Below are positions 1 through 6,401 of a DNA stretch of 22,128 bases, piece by piece. This DNA is from Planctomycetaceae bacterium. GTDB taxonomy: Bacteria > Planctomycetota > Planctomycetia > Planctomycetales > Planctomycetaceae. The position numbers and the translations under genes are program-made. Each line of letters opens with the position of its first letter. Position 1 is the first letter of the stretch. A model generated the notes under the pieces. The model had not been told where the DNA came from. It did no database searches and was given only the letters and a program-made list of their open reading frames with translations. The DNA lies in contig JAGQQB010000008.1 in assembly GCA_020426425.1 (NCBI GenBank), forward strand, positions 1 to 22,128, written 5' to 3'.

Positions 1-611
1 ATCAGTGTGAACTCGTCGCCTCCCAGTCGGGCGACTGAATCGTAGTTGCGAACATTGGCGAGTAGAACGTCGGCGGTCCCTCGGATCAGCTTGTCGCCAA
101 CCAGATGACCTTTTGTATCGTTCAGCCGTTTGAAGTTGTCGCAGTCCATGAAGACGACCGTGATCGGCGAGTTCGTCCGTGTCCCGCGATTCGCTTCCGC
201 AGCGAGTCGCGCCTCGAAACCCCGCCGATTCAGAAGGCCGGTCATCCCGTCCGTTTCCGCGTGATAGTTGGCCGAGTCAATGTTCGTGCGGCTTTGTGTG
301 TTGACCCAGGCAAAGAGAAAAATCATTAGCGGTCCGATGAGCGCCGAGGCGGAATCGAACGACCCGGTCGCAGTCCCGCGCAGTAACCAGGGGGTGATCC
401 AACCCGCCGTCGCCAGAGCACCAATCACGACCGCGCCAGTCCGGCGATAGAACCATGCGATCCAGCCCGCCTGCGGCAGGCAAATCGCGGTCGCGAGCAA
501 CGGCATCTGGAACCACCCGCCGAGCAATCCCGCGCACAGGGGTACGGTCAGAAACCCAACATTGATGATGGGACTCCAACTGACCTGTTCTGGTGATGGT
601 CGCGGCTGCAT
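1..611 (-). CDS. Membrane-anchored diguanylate cyclase (GGDEF), 3' end cut by window edge
   Basis: The minus-strand frame is open from ATG at 611 to the window edge, giving about 203 residues. The first ~110 residues contain several hydrophobic stretches (for example around residues 18-32, 36-46 and 67-80, and a last one near 95-108), so a small membrane sensor region of three to four helices is likely. A GGDEF domain follows: it starts with DGMTGLLNRRGFE, has the FMDCDNFKRLNDTKGH segment, and the signature ARLGGDEF lies at about 9-32. An RxxD motif (RNYD) sits five residues before GGDEF, the usual place of the product-inhibition I-site. The family makes cyclic di-GMP from two GTP at the inner membrane face. 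The gene lies 134 bp downstream of csrA on the same strand, so co-transcription is possible. The C-terminal half of the GGDEF domain and anything beyond it is outside the window. Family assignment is sure; the signal sensed is unknown. Confidence 0.9.
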   Translation of the reverse strand, partial: MQPRPSPEQVSWSPIINVGFLTVPLCAGLLGGWFQMPLLATAICLPQAGWIAWFYRRTGAVVIGALATAGWITPWLLRGTATGSFDSASALIGPLMIFLFAWVNTQSRTNIDSANYHAETDGMTGLLNRRGFEARLAAEANRGTRTNSPITVVFMDCDNFKRLNDTKGHLVGDKLIRGTADVLLANVRNYDSVARLGGDEFTL

Positions 612-745
612 CACAAGTCTCGGAAACGAGGGGGACGGGGGGTGAAATCCTTGTGAGATCAAGCGCGTGCGTGCCCTGCGAGAGGACTGCAGCGCCACCA
701 GTGAGTCCGCAACGAGGCGGGAAGTTGCCCCGGTGCGATTGACCG

Positions 746-952
746 CTAACGGACTTCCGGTTGCTCGCCTGCAACACCGGCACTACTGGCGTCCTTATGA
801 ATGGCACGATAGACCTCTTCGCGATGGATGCTCACATCCTTCGGCGCGTCAATCCCCAGACGAACCTTGTCCCCCTGAATGGAAACGACCATTAACGTGA
901 TCGAGTCCCCGATGATGATCTTCTCATCCTGTTTGCGACTGAGTACGAGCAT
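746..952 (-). CDS. csrA: Carbon storage regulator CsrA (RNA-binding translational regulator)
   Basis: A 68-residue protein starting MLVLSRKQDEKIIIGD, the nearly invariant CsrA N-terminus, followed by the strand region around VRLGIDAPKDVSIHREEVY. In known CsrA dimers the N-terminal LVLSRK segment and the region around the VHR-type motif (here SIHREE, about residues 41-46) form the RNA-binding surface for GGA motifs in mRNA leaders. The length is normal for the family; the last ~14 residues are a nonconserved tail. The ATG start is preceded directly by an AGGACAGGACA sequence that can act as Shine-Dalgarno. It is divergent from the FHA gene and upstream of a diguanylate cyclase gene on the same strand. 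Post-transcriptional control of motility, surface life or metabolism is the usual role of the family; the targets here are not known. Confidence 0.96.
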   Translation of the reverse strand: MLVLSRKQDEKIIIGDSITLMVVSIQGDKVRLGIDAPKDVSIHREEVYRAIHKDASSAGVAGEQPEVR

Positions 953-963
953 TGTCCTGTCCT
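953..963 (-). promoter_or_regulatory. csrA ribosome binding site with two GGA motifs, possible CsrA autoregulation site
   Basis: The minus strand reads AGGACAGGACA immediately before the csrA ATG. It holds two GGA motifs six bases apart, one at Shine-Dalgarno distance. CsrA proteins bind GGA in leaders, and autorepression of csrA is known in other bacteria. That this happens here is inference. Confidence 0.45.
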
Positions 964-1473
964 GATTTAGGCGTCATGCGAAGTTCCCCTTCCTCCGTTG
1001 GTTGGTGGAACTCTCAACGCTAGCTCACGTCGCGAAAAAGCAACGCTGGGGAAACGACGGAATATGCAGGGTTCACGTCCGCTACACTGGTCAGCACGGT
1101 CGTCGGGCATCTAAGGGTTATGCCGACTTCGCCCGGCAGGACCGCAACCTGTTCGCTGCAGAGAGGTTGACGCACCGTGACCGCGCTCTCAGCAGTTTCC
1201 CTCCATGCCAGCCACGGAGCTGCCAATGCGGCAACAGGCGACGAATTCTCCCTGAAAGAGCGATGCCGGGAAGCGACACGGGGGTGATGAATGCACCTCG
1301 CAGCGGCAACCATGAGAGTCCCGCTGACCCGCAAATGACCACATCCAGCACGGATTTCACACCAGCCATTGCCGATCCATGGTTGACATGGGTGTGCTGG
1401 AGCCGACAATTCTGAATACGGGACGGTTTGTCTACGCCACCACCCGCTTGCTTACTTGCTTCTTGGTCACGAT
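964..1473. other. Divergent intergenic region csrA / FHA gene
   Basis: About 510 bp between two divergent genes. Open frames exist on both strands, but they begin at weak starts, are rich in Arg, Trp or Cys in the manner of shadow frames, and show no family motif. I found no convincing -35/-10 pair, tRNA or strong hairpin. It should contain the promoters of csrA and of the FHA gene; a short unrecognised gene cannot be excluded. Confidence 0.4.
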
Positions 1474-1923
1474 ATGGGTTCCATCACCGCCAAGCTAATT
1501 CCCCTCGACGGATCCGCACCGATTTCTATCGTGCGCGATGTGACCGTCGTTGGGCGAAAGTCGGGCCTCTGCGATGTGATTCTCAATCACCCCAGTGTGT
1601 CCAAGTTGCATTGCATCATCGCCAAGACCGATGGATTGCTCTTTGTTCGCGACTTGGGCAGCACGAATGGAACCAAGGTGAACGGTCAACGCGTGACACG
1701 CGGCGCCCTACTGCCGGGCGATGAGATTGCATTTGCCTCGGCCAAGTACCGCATTCAGCTTGGTCCAGGCGAAGCGCCGGTCACTTCCTATGACCACACC
1801 GAAGCGATCCCGGCCTATCCTCAACTGATCGATGAACAGGAAGAGTTGATTGGCTCTGTCTCCGACAGTGCCAGCGACATCCGCATTAAGCCGGATGATT
1901 CGCATGTCGAAATCTTTGACTAG
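1474..1923 (+). CDS. FHA-domain protein (phosphothreonine-binding)
   Basis: A 149-residue protein from ATG 1474; a longer frame would need a TTG at 1456. Residues ~5-90 form one forkhead-associated domain: VGRKSGLCDVIL, then PSVSKLHC with the conserved Ser and His, then RDLGSTNGTKVNGQ. These are the loop residues that hold phosphothreonine peptides in known FHA domains. After the domain is a ~50-residue acidic tail rich in Asp, Glu and Ser, without membrane segment or second domain. Such stand-alone FHA proteins act as adaptors for Ser/Thr kinases, common in planctomycetes. No kinase or phosphatase gene is adjacent, so the partner is unknown. No clear Shine-Dalgarno precedes the start. Confidence 0.88.
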   Translation: MGSITAKLIPLDGSAPISIVRDVTVVGRKSGLCDVILNHPSVSKLHCIIAKTDGLLFVRDLGSTNGTKVNGQRVTRGALLPGDEIAFASAKYRIQLGPGEAPVTSYDHTEAIPAYPQLIDEQEELIGSVSDSASDIRIKPDDSHVEIFD

Positions 1924-2025
1924 GCGCGACCGCTCGATGGTGGCATGTGAGAAGGTCGCTGAGCGCTGAACAGGTTGAATTGGCTGGCCCCTCATCGAGG
2001 GTGACGGTCATCGATGGTGACTCCC

Positions 2026-3282
2026 TCAGCGAACCTGACCACTTCCCACAGCGACGTACTTGTACGTGGTCAGTTCCTTCAGACCACAGGGCCCACGGGC
2101 ATGGAACTTGTCGGTGCTGATTCCGATCTCGGCACCGAGTCCAAACTCGCCCCCATCATTGAACCGTGAACTCGCATTGACGATCACCGCTGCGGAATCG
2201 ACCTCGCGAGTGAACTGTTCCGCTGCCGGAAGATGATTTGTGACGATCACGTCGGTGTGATGCGAGCCGTACTCGTTGATGTGAGCGATCGCTGCGTCAA
2301 GACTGTCCACCACCTTGGCAGAGACCATGAGTGCCAGATACTCGGTGCGGTAGTCTTCGTCGGTCGCTGGCCGCGCGTGAGTCAGCAAATCACACACGGT
2401 GGCATCGCCGCGAACTTCCACTCCCTGTGCCGCCAACTGCGGCCCCGCGAGTGCGAGAAACGCCGGAGCGACGTCTCGATGCACGAGAAACGACTCGGTC
2501 GCATTGCAAACGCCCGGTCGCTGACACTTGCCATTGATCAGAATCTCCGTTGCCATCTCCAAGTCGGCAGCTTTGTCGATGTACACATGGCACACCCCGT
2601 CAAAGTGCTTGATGACCGGCATCCTCGCTTCCCGAACCACCCGTTCGATCAGTGATTTGCCGCCGCGCGGAATGGTCACGTCGATCAGGTCTGCCATCCC
2701 AAGGAAATGCCCCACAGCCTCCCGGTCGGTCGTTTCCACAAGTTGCACTGCATGTCGCGGCAACCCGGTCGCTTCCAAAGCAGCTGCGAGCAGTGAGTGA
2801 AACGCCAGATTGCTCGATAGCGCTTCCTTTCCGCCCCGCAGGATGACCGCATTGCCACTCTTCACACAAATTGCGGCGGCATCAGCGGTGACGTTGGGGC
2901 GTGATTCATAGATAAAGAAAACCACTCCCAGCGGCGCTCGAACTCGACTGACCCGCAACCCATTGGGACGGATCGTGCTTTCGATCACTTCTCCAACGGG
3001 ATCGGGCAACATGGCAATCTCTTCCAGCGCGACGGCGATCCCATCGAGTCGAGCCTCGGTCAACCGCAGTCGATCGATCTGCGCCTCGGTCAGCCCGTAC
3101 TCTGGGGCGCGATCAATGTCTTTGGCGTTCTCCGCAAGCAGGAATTCTGACTGCTCCCGAATTGCCGCCGCTGATCGCTTCAGCCAATCATTCTTCTGCT
3201 GACCATGCACCGACACCAACAGCCGCGACGCCTCCCGCGCCTGCAGTGCCACCTGATGTGTGTATTGCTGGAGATCATTCAT
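2026..3282 (-). CDS. proA: Glutamate-5-semialdehyde dehydrogenase (gamma-glutamyl phosphate reductase)
   Basis: With the ATG at 3282 the product is 418 residues, the usual ProA length; the frame can be extended to a GTG at 3360, but the extra 26 residues look unlike the family. ProA reduces gamma-glutamyl phosphate to glutamate semialdehyde with NADPH, the second step of proline synthesis in the cytoplasm. Recognisable segments are GVVFFIYESRPNVTADAAA (~119-137), the KSGNAVILRGGKEA cofactor region (~141-154), PRGGKSLIERV (~205-215) and QRPGVCNATE, where Cys259 is the catalytic cysteine. The C-terminal FGLGAEIGISTDKFHARGP block is also typical. No proB lies in the window. Upstream is a consensus-like promoter with hardly any leader, and leuB lies 314 bp further upstream on the same strand. 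Confidence 0.96.
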   Translation of the reverse strand: MNDLQQYTHQVALQAREASRLLVSVHGQQKNDWLKRSAAAIREQSEFLLAENAKDIDRAPEYGLTEAQIDRLRLTEARLDGIAVALEEIAMLPDPVGEVIESTIRPNGLRVSRVRAPLGVVFFIYESRPNVTADAAAICVKSGNAVILRGGKEALSSNLAFHSLLAAALEATGLPRHAVQLVETTDREAVGHFLGMADLIDVTIPRGGKSLIERVVREARMPVIKHFDGVCHVYIDKAADLEMATEILINGKCQRPGVCNATESFLVHRDVAPAFLALAGPQLAAQGVEVRGDATVCDLLTHARPATDEDYRTEYLALMVSAKVVDSLDAAIAHINEYGSHHTDVIVTNHLPAAEQFTREVDSAAVIVNASSRFNDGGEFGLGAEIGISTDKFHARGPCGLKELTTYKYVAVGSGQVR

Positions 3283-3288
3283 GACTGA

Positions 3289-3318
3289 AGTATTCCGCTG
3301 AGGCAACAACGCTGTCAA
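3289..3318 (-). promoter_or_regulatory. Candidate sigma70-type promoter of proA, close to leaderless
   Basis: On the minus strand a perfect TTGACA (plus 3313-3318) is followed after 18 bases by AATACT (3289-3294, four of six consensus bases). Only six bases separate the -10 box from the proA ATG at 3282, so transcription would begin about at the start codon. Confidence 0.42.
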
Positions 3319-3392
3319 CCAGGTGCGTGGAGCAACGATGCATCTGGAGCATGGGGACACCTCCAGTAAAGCGGAGGCGGTCTAATCCGATG

Positions 3393-3417
3393 GACGCCTG
3401 CGACGCTGGAAGCGTCG
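3393..3417. repeat. Palindromic element, partly repeated at 22081-22103
   Basis: Positions 3401-3417 read CGACGCTGGAAGCGTCG, seven perfectly paired bases around a GGA loop. The 17 bases GACGCCTGCGACGCTGG at 3393-3409 recur exactly on the minus strand at 22087-22103, and the match extends to 22 of 23 bases. This resembles a small dispersed palindromic repeat, but two copies are thin evidence. Confidence 0.4.
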
Positions 3418-3596
3418 AGTACGACGAACAACTTCTAAACGGCGGTTGTGAACCGGAGGCAGCGCTGCACCCTCCTGCGGCGGCGATGTTGGAGAGGGTC
3501 GAATCGAGCCTTCCAGATTCTGCCAAGGGAGCGCCACGCTGCTCAGGGAAAGCACGTCACGTGACGACCCGGCGTCCACCGAATCAGTCGAGCCAT

Positions 3597-4664
3597 CTAC
3601 CCCAGCGCCGCGACGACGAGGTCGCCCATTTCAGTCGTTCCGATCGACTTCTCTCCACCGCGTGCCAGATCGCCGGTCCGATGCCCCGCCTCGAGCACCT
3701 TGTCGACTGCGGCTTCAATCGCCGCTGCTTCAGTCTCCAACTTGAGCGAGTACCGCAACATCATTGCGGCGGCAAGGATGGTCGCCAGTGGATTCGCAAT
3801 CCCCTTGCCAGCAATGTCTGGAGCAGAGCCATGAATCGGCTCAAACAGACCAGGGCCGTCGCTCCCAATGGAGGCAGACGGAAGCATCCCCATGGACCCG
3901 GGCAGCATCGACCCTTCGTCGGTCAGAATGTCGCCGAACAGATTCTCAGTCACGACAACATCGAACGCTGTCGGTCGCGAGATCAGGTGCATCGCCATCG
4001 CATCGACGAGGACGACATCGTACTCGATGTCAGGGAACTCCTCCTTCATCACGCGGGCCGTCACGCGACGCCACAACCGCGAGGCCTCCAGCACATTAGC
4101 CTTGTCGACCATGGTCAACTTCTTGCGACGTCCCCGGGCGGCTTCGGCGGCGATGCGGACGACTCGTTCGATCTCCGATGTGCTGTATGTCATCGTGCTC
4201 CAGGCGACTTCCTGATCCCCTTCCTGTCGCAGTCCAGACTCACCAAAGTAAATCCCGCCAGTCAGTTCACGGACGAACAGGATGTCAGTCCCTGCGACAA
4301 TGTCGCGACGCAATGGCGACGAGTCGAGCAGGAACTCGTAGGTCGAGATTGGACGCAGATTGGCGAACAATTCGAGTTCCTTGCGAATCTTCAGCAGACC
4401 TGCCTCGGGCCGGGTCTTGGCGTTCGGATCGTCCCACTTCGGACCACCGACCGCACCTAGGAGAATCGCGTCAGCACTCTTGCAGGCGGTGATTGTCTGT
4501 GGTGGCAAGGGATCGCCGAAATCGTCGATGGCATTGCCGCCAATTGGACACGATTCGAACTCGAAGTGGTGCCCAAACTTCTCACCGGTCCGCACCAACA
4601 CCTTGCGGGCTTCCGCAATCACTTCCGGGCCAATCCCGTCACCTGGCAGCAGAACAATCTTCAC
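3597..4664 (-). CDS. leuB: 3-isopropylmalate dehydrogenase
   Basis: A 355-residue protein, standard LeuB length, starting at GTG 4664 with KIVLLPGDGIGPEV. It oxidises and decarboxylates 3-isopropylmalate with NAD+ in leucine synthesis, in the cytoplasm. Visible family features: RPEAGLLKIRKEL and ANLRP (substrate arginines ~94 and ~104), VRELTGGIYFG (~131-141), the DKANVL lysine (~188), VDAMAMHLI and NLFGDILTDEGS with the metal-binding aspartates (~221, 245, 249), and the NAD-binding EPIHGSAPDIAGKGIANP segment (~275-292). These favour LeuB over isocitrate or tartrate dehydrogenase. leuA, leuC and leuD are not in the window. It is divergent from the FGE gene and may also feed transcripts toward proA, though proA appears to have its own promoter. 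Confidence 0.95.
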   Translation of the reverse strand: MKIVLLPGDGIGPEVIAEARKVLVRTGEKFGHHFEFESCPIGGNAIDDFGDPLPPQTITACKSADAILLGAVGGPKWDDPNAKTRPEAGLLKIRKELELFANLRPISTYEFLLDSSPLRRDIVAGTDILFVRELTGGIYFGESGLRQEGDQEVAWSTMTYSTSEIERVVRIAAEAARGRRKKLTMVDKANVLEASRLWRRVTARVMKEEFPDIEYDVVLVDAMAMHLISRPTAFDVVVTENLFGDILTDEGSMLPGSMGMLPSASIGSDGPGLFEPIHGSAPDIAGKGIANPLATILAAAMMLRYSLKLETEAAAIEAAVDKVLEAGHRTGDLARGGEKSIGTTEMGDLVVAALG

Positions 4665-4917
4665 GACGCACTCTCGGTTTCTTGTCTAGTTTTCTTGTCA
4701 ATTGGGAATGTGCTGGAAACACGTGGCTGATTGTCGCTGATCGCTACCCGATCAAGGCGTAGGATCGTGGAGCGATCTACGACAATGTGACCCAGGTTGC
4801 CGCCAAGTCGGTTGGCCCTCACGCACCGCACAGGGCCATGAGGGGGGAACGAGATCCATTGCTCTGCATGCCGACCGACCGGTCGTGACCAATCAACATT
4901 CTGCGTCAAACTGTAGT

Positions 4918-4947
4918 GGGGCGGCCCCGGGGATCAAAGTGTCCCCG
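4918..4947. repeat. Nested inverted repeats upstream of the FGE operon
   Basis: GGGGC-G-GCCCC at 4918-4928 shares a base with CGGGGA at 4928-4933, which pairs with TCCCCG at 4942-4947 across an eight-base loop. The two structures partly exclude each other. They could be an operator or an end-of-transcript hairpin; no T-run follows. Confidence 0.35.
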
Positions 4948-5113
4948 TCCGCTGCGTAAACAGAATCGCTCGCCGCGCATTACACCCGCCTTCATCCCTC
5001 TGCCTGTAAATCGCGGACGAAGCAAACGGGCAAACACCATCGGCACTGGCTGAGTCGGGCACGAGCACCATCCAACAGACGCCCCCCTAACTCACGGAAC
5101 AAATGACGGGTGG

Positions 5114-5143
5114 TTGAGTTTCCGGGCTTGCCAGACCTATCAT
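5114..5143 (+). promoter_or_regulatory. Candidate sigma70-type promoter of the FGE-sulfatase operon
   Basis: TTGAGT (5114-5119, four of six) and TATCAT (5138-5143, five of six) are separated by 18 bases. Transcription would start near 5150, giving a leader of about 37 bases before ATG 5187. Confidence 0.42.
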
Positions 5144-5186
5144 ACTGTAGCGGGACTCCATTTCGGCCCTGTTTGAGCCGCATTCG

Positions 5187-6401
5187 ATGACGAAACGACT
5201 GTATATCATGGCGCTGGGCGCTGTGTTGGTGTGTGGATTGCTGTTGGCCGCTGTCTTGGTGCCCAGTGGTGCTGACTCCGTTGCCACTGGCGCTACAGAT
5301 CTGACGACCACGCCGCCAACAGCCACCACCACGCCGGACAACATGGTTTGGATTCCAGGTGGTACATTCACCATGGGACTCGACTTCTATCCGGTGCCAG
5401 GGGAAGAGAATCCGCACCGGGTAAAAAACGATGAGTATCCCGCACATGAGGTCGATCTCGATGGTTACTGGCTCGAAGAGACGCCCATCACAAATCGAAT
5501 GTTCGCCGAATTCGTTGAGATGACAGGGTATGTCACCTTCGCGGAAAAGAAACCGACGCGTGAAGACTTTGCCCGCAGCGGAGTCGATGCGAGCCTGATT
5601 CCTGAAGACAAACTGAACGCTGGATCCATCTGTTACAACCGCAATTTCGATCGCGACAACTTGGTCACCGGTGTGCAGAACTGGGAGTACCAGGTGTGGC
5701 ATGTCGTCGATGGGGCTGACTGGCGACATCCCGAAGGTCCCGATTCGAACATCGACGACCGGATGGATCACCCGGTGGTCCACGTGAACTGGGACGATGC
5801 GGTCGCCTATTGCAACTGGGCCGGGAAGCGATTGCCGACCGAAGCCGAGTTTGAATTCGCGTCGCGCAACGGCGGACAGGACATCCTGTACCCGTGGGGG
5901 AACGAACTCGTGCCCGAAGGGAAATACCTGGCAAACTTTTGGCAGGGAGAGTTTCCGCTCACCTTTGATAATGCCGATGGCTATGCGACCACCTCCCCCG
6001 TCCGAGCGTTCCCCTCGAACGAGCTTGGCCTGTACGACATTTCCGGCAATGTGTGGGAATGGTGTGCCGATCTTTATCACGCCGATTACTATCGCGAATC
6101 CCCACGTCGAAACCCGCAGGGGCCGACAGAGAGCTTCGATCCGACCGAGCCGGGGATCGTCAAACGCGTGCAGCGCGGCGGTTCGTTCATGTGCAATGTG
6201 AACAACTGCACGGGCTACCGCTCCTCCGCCAGGATGCGGGGTGAAATCATGTCGAGTAGTTTCCATGGCGGCTTCCGCTGCGCGCTTGATCCGAGTGGCC
6301 TGGATGCCTATCACGCGGCACAAGCCAAGATTGCTGCCTGGCGGAAGTCCCGCGCGACAGACCAGCCATCACCTGGCGCCGCACCTGATGAGACATCGTG
6401 A
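5187..6401 (+). CDS. Exported formylglycine-generating (sulfatase-modifying) enzyme
   Basis: A 404-residue protein from ATG 5187. Residues ~5-25 are a strong hydrophobic segment acting as signal peptide or membrane anchor, followed by a Thr/Pro-rich linker to ~50. The FGE-sulfatase domain covers ~52-367: MVWIPGGTFTMG, YPAHEVDLDGYWLEETPITN, HPVVHVNWDDAVAYCNWAGKR, LPTEAEFEFASR, YPWGNE, GLYDISGNVWEWCADLY and RGGSFMCNVNNCTGYR, then GGFRCA. Cys336 and Cys341 have the CxxxxC spacing of the copper-binding active site of true FGEs, which many domain relatives lack. Such enzymes convert the sulfatase active-site cysteine to formylglycine using oxygen. The stop overlaps the ATG of a sulfatase gene (TGATG), arguing for coupled translation and an enzyme-substrate pair. 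An exported location is inferred from the N-terminus. An unrelated oxidoreductase role of the domain family is the main alternative. Confidence 0.88.
   Translation: MTKRLYIMALGAVLVCGLLLAAVLVPSGADSVATGATDLTTTPPTATTTPDNMVWIPGGTFTMGLDFYPVPGEENPHRVKNDEYPAHEVDLDGYWLEETPITNRMFAEFVEMTGYVTFAEKKPTREDFARSGVDASLIPEDKLNAGSICYNRNFDRDNLVTGVQNWEYQVWHVVDGADWRHPEGPDSNIDDRMDHPVVHVNWDDAVAYCNWAGKRLPTEAEFEFASRNGGQDILYPWGNELVPEGKYLANFWQGEFPLTFDNADGYATTSPVRAFPSNELGLYDISGNVWEWCADLYHADYYRESPRRNPQGPTESFDPTEPGIVKRVQRGGSFMCNVNNCTGYRSSARMRGEIMSSSFHGGFRCALDPSGLDAYHAAQAKIAAWRKSRATDQPSPGAAPDETS

Larger units (their letters stand above)
3283..3596. other. Structured spacer between leuB and proA
   Basis: A 314-bp stretch without a credible gene. 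It holds the proA promoter candidate, a CCTCC/GGAGG inverted pair near 3358-3377, the hairpin at 3401-3417 and a 12-bp perfect palindrome CGTCACGTGACG at 3555-3566. Short open frames here on both strands have no family features and I treat them as chance. Confidence 0.5.
4665..5186. other. Divergent control region leuB / FGE-sulfatase operon
   Basis: A 522-bp stretch without a credible gene. It contains an inverted repeat with one bulged base at 4759-4780 (arms GTAGGATCG and CGATCTAC), two nested inverted repeats at 4918-4947, and the candidate promoter for the plus-strand operon at 5114-5143. A perfect TTGACA exists on the minus strand near 4696-4701, but no fitting -10 box lies before leuB. 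A long minus-strand frame beginning inside this region and running through the FGE gene is a shadow. Confidence 0.5.

Noticed and set aside
277..807. Minus-strand frame overlapping csrA and the GGDEF gene
   Set aside because: Different frame from the GGDEF protein, whose motifs read continuously from 611 to 1; this frame has no motif.
1177..1290. Short GTG-initiated plus-strand frame of 37 codons
   Set aside because: Too short and without ribosome binding site or known pattern to call a gene.
1118..1369. Minus-strand ATG frame of 83 codons between csrA and the FHA gene
   Set aside because: Its first half looks mildly protein-like, but the second half is Arg/Leu/Trp-rich without motif, and no ribosome binding site is evident. 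Homologues in relatives would change this.
1989..2001. CCCTC-ATC-GAGGG as terminator between the FHA and proA genes
   Set aside because: Only five pairs, no T-run, and close to chance expectation in GC-rich DNA.
3327..4460. Long plus-strand frame opposite leuB
   Set aside because: The product is Arg/His/Gln-rich with no motif, while the other strand is clear LeuB.
4696..4701. Perfect TTGACA on the minus strand upstream of leuB
   Set aside because: No -10-like hexamer at 16-19 bases and hardly any room before the GTG start.
4992..6323. Long minus-strand open frame of about 443 codons opposite the FGE gene
   Set aside because: It is exactly antisense to a gene with strong FGE motifs; its product shows no family feature and arises from codon bias of the real gene.
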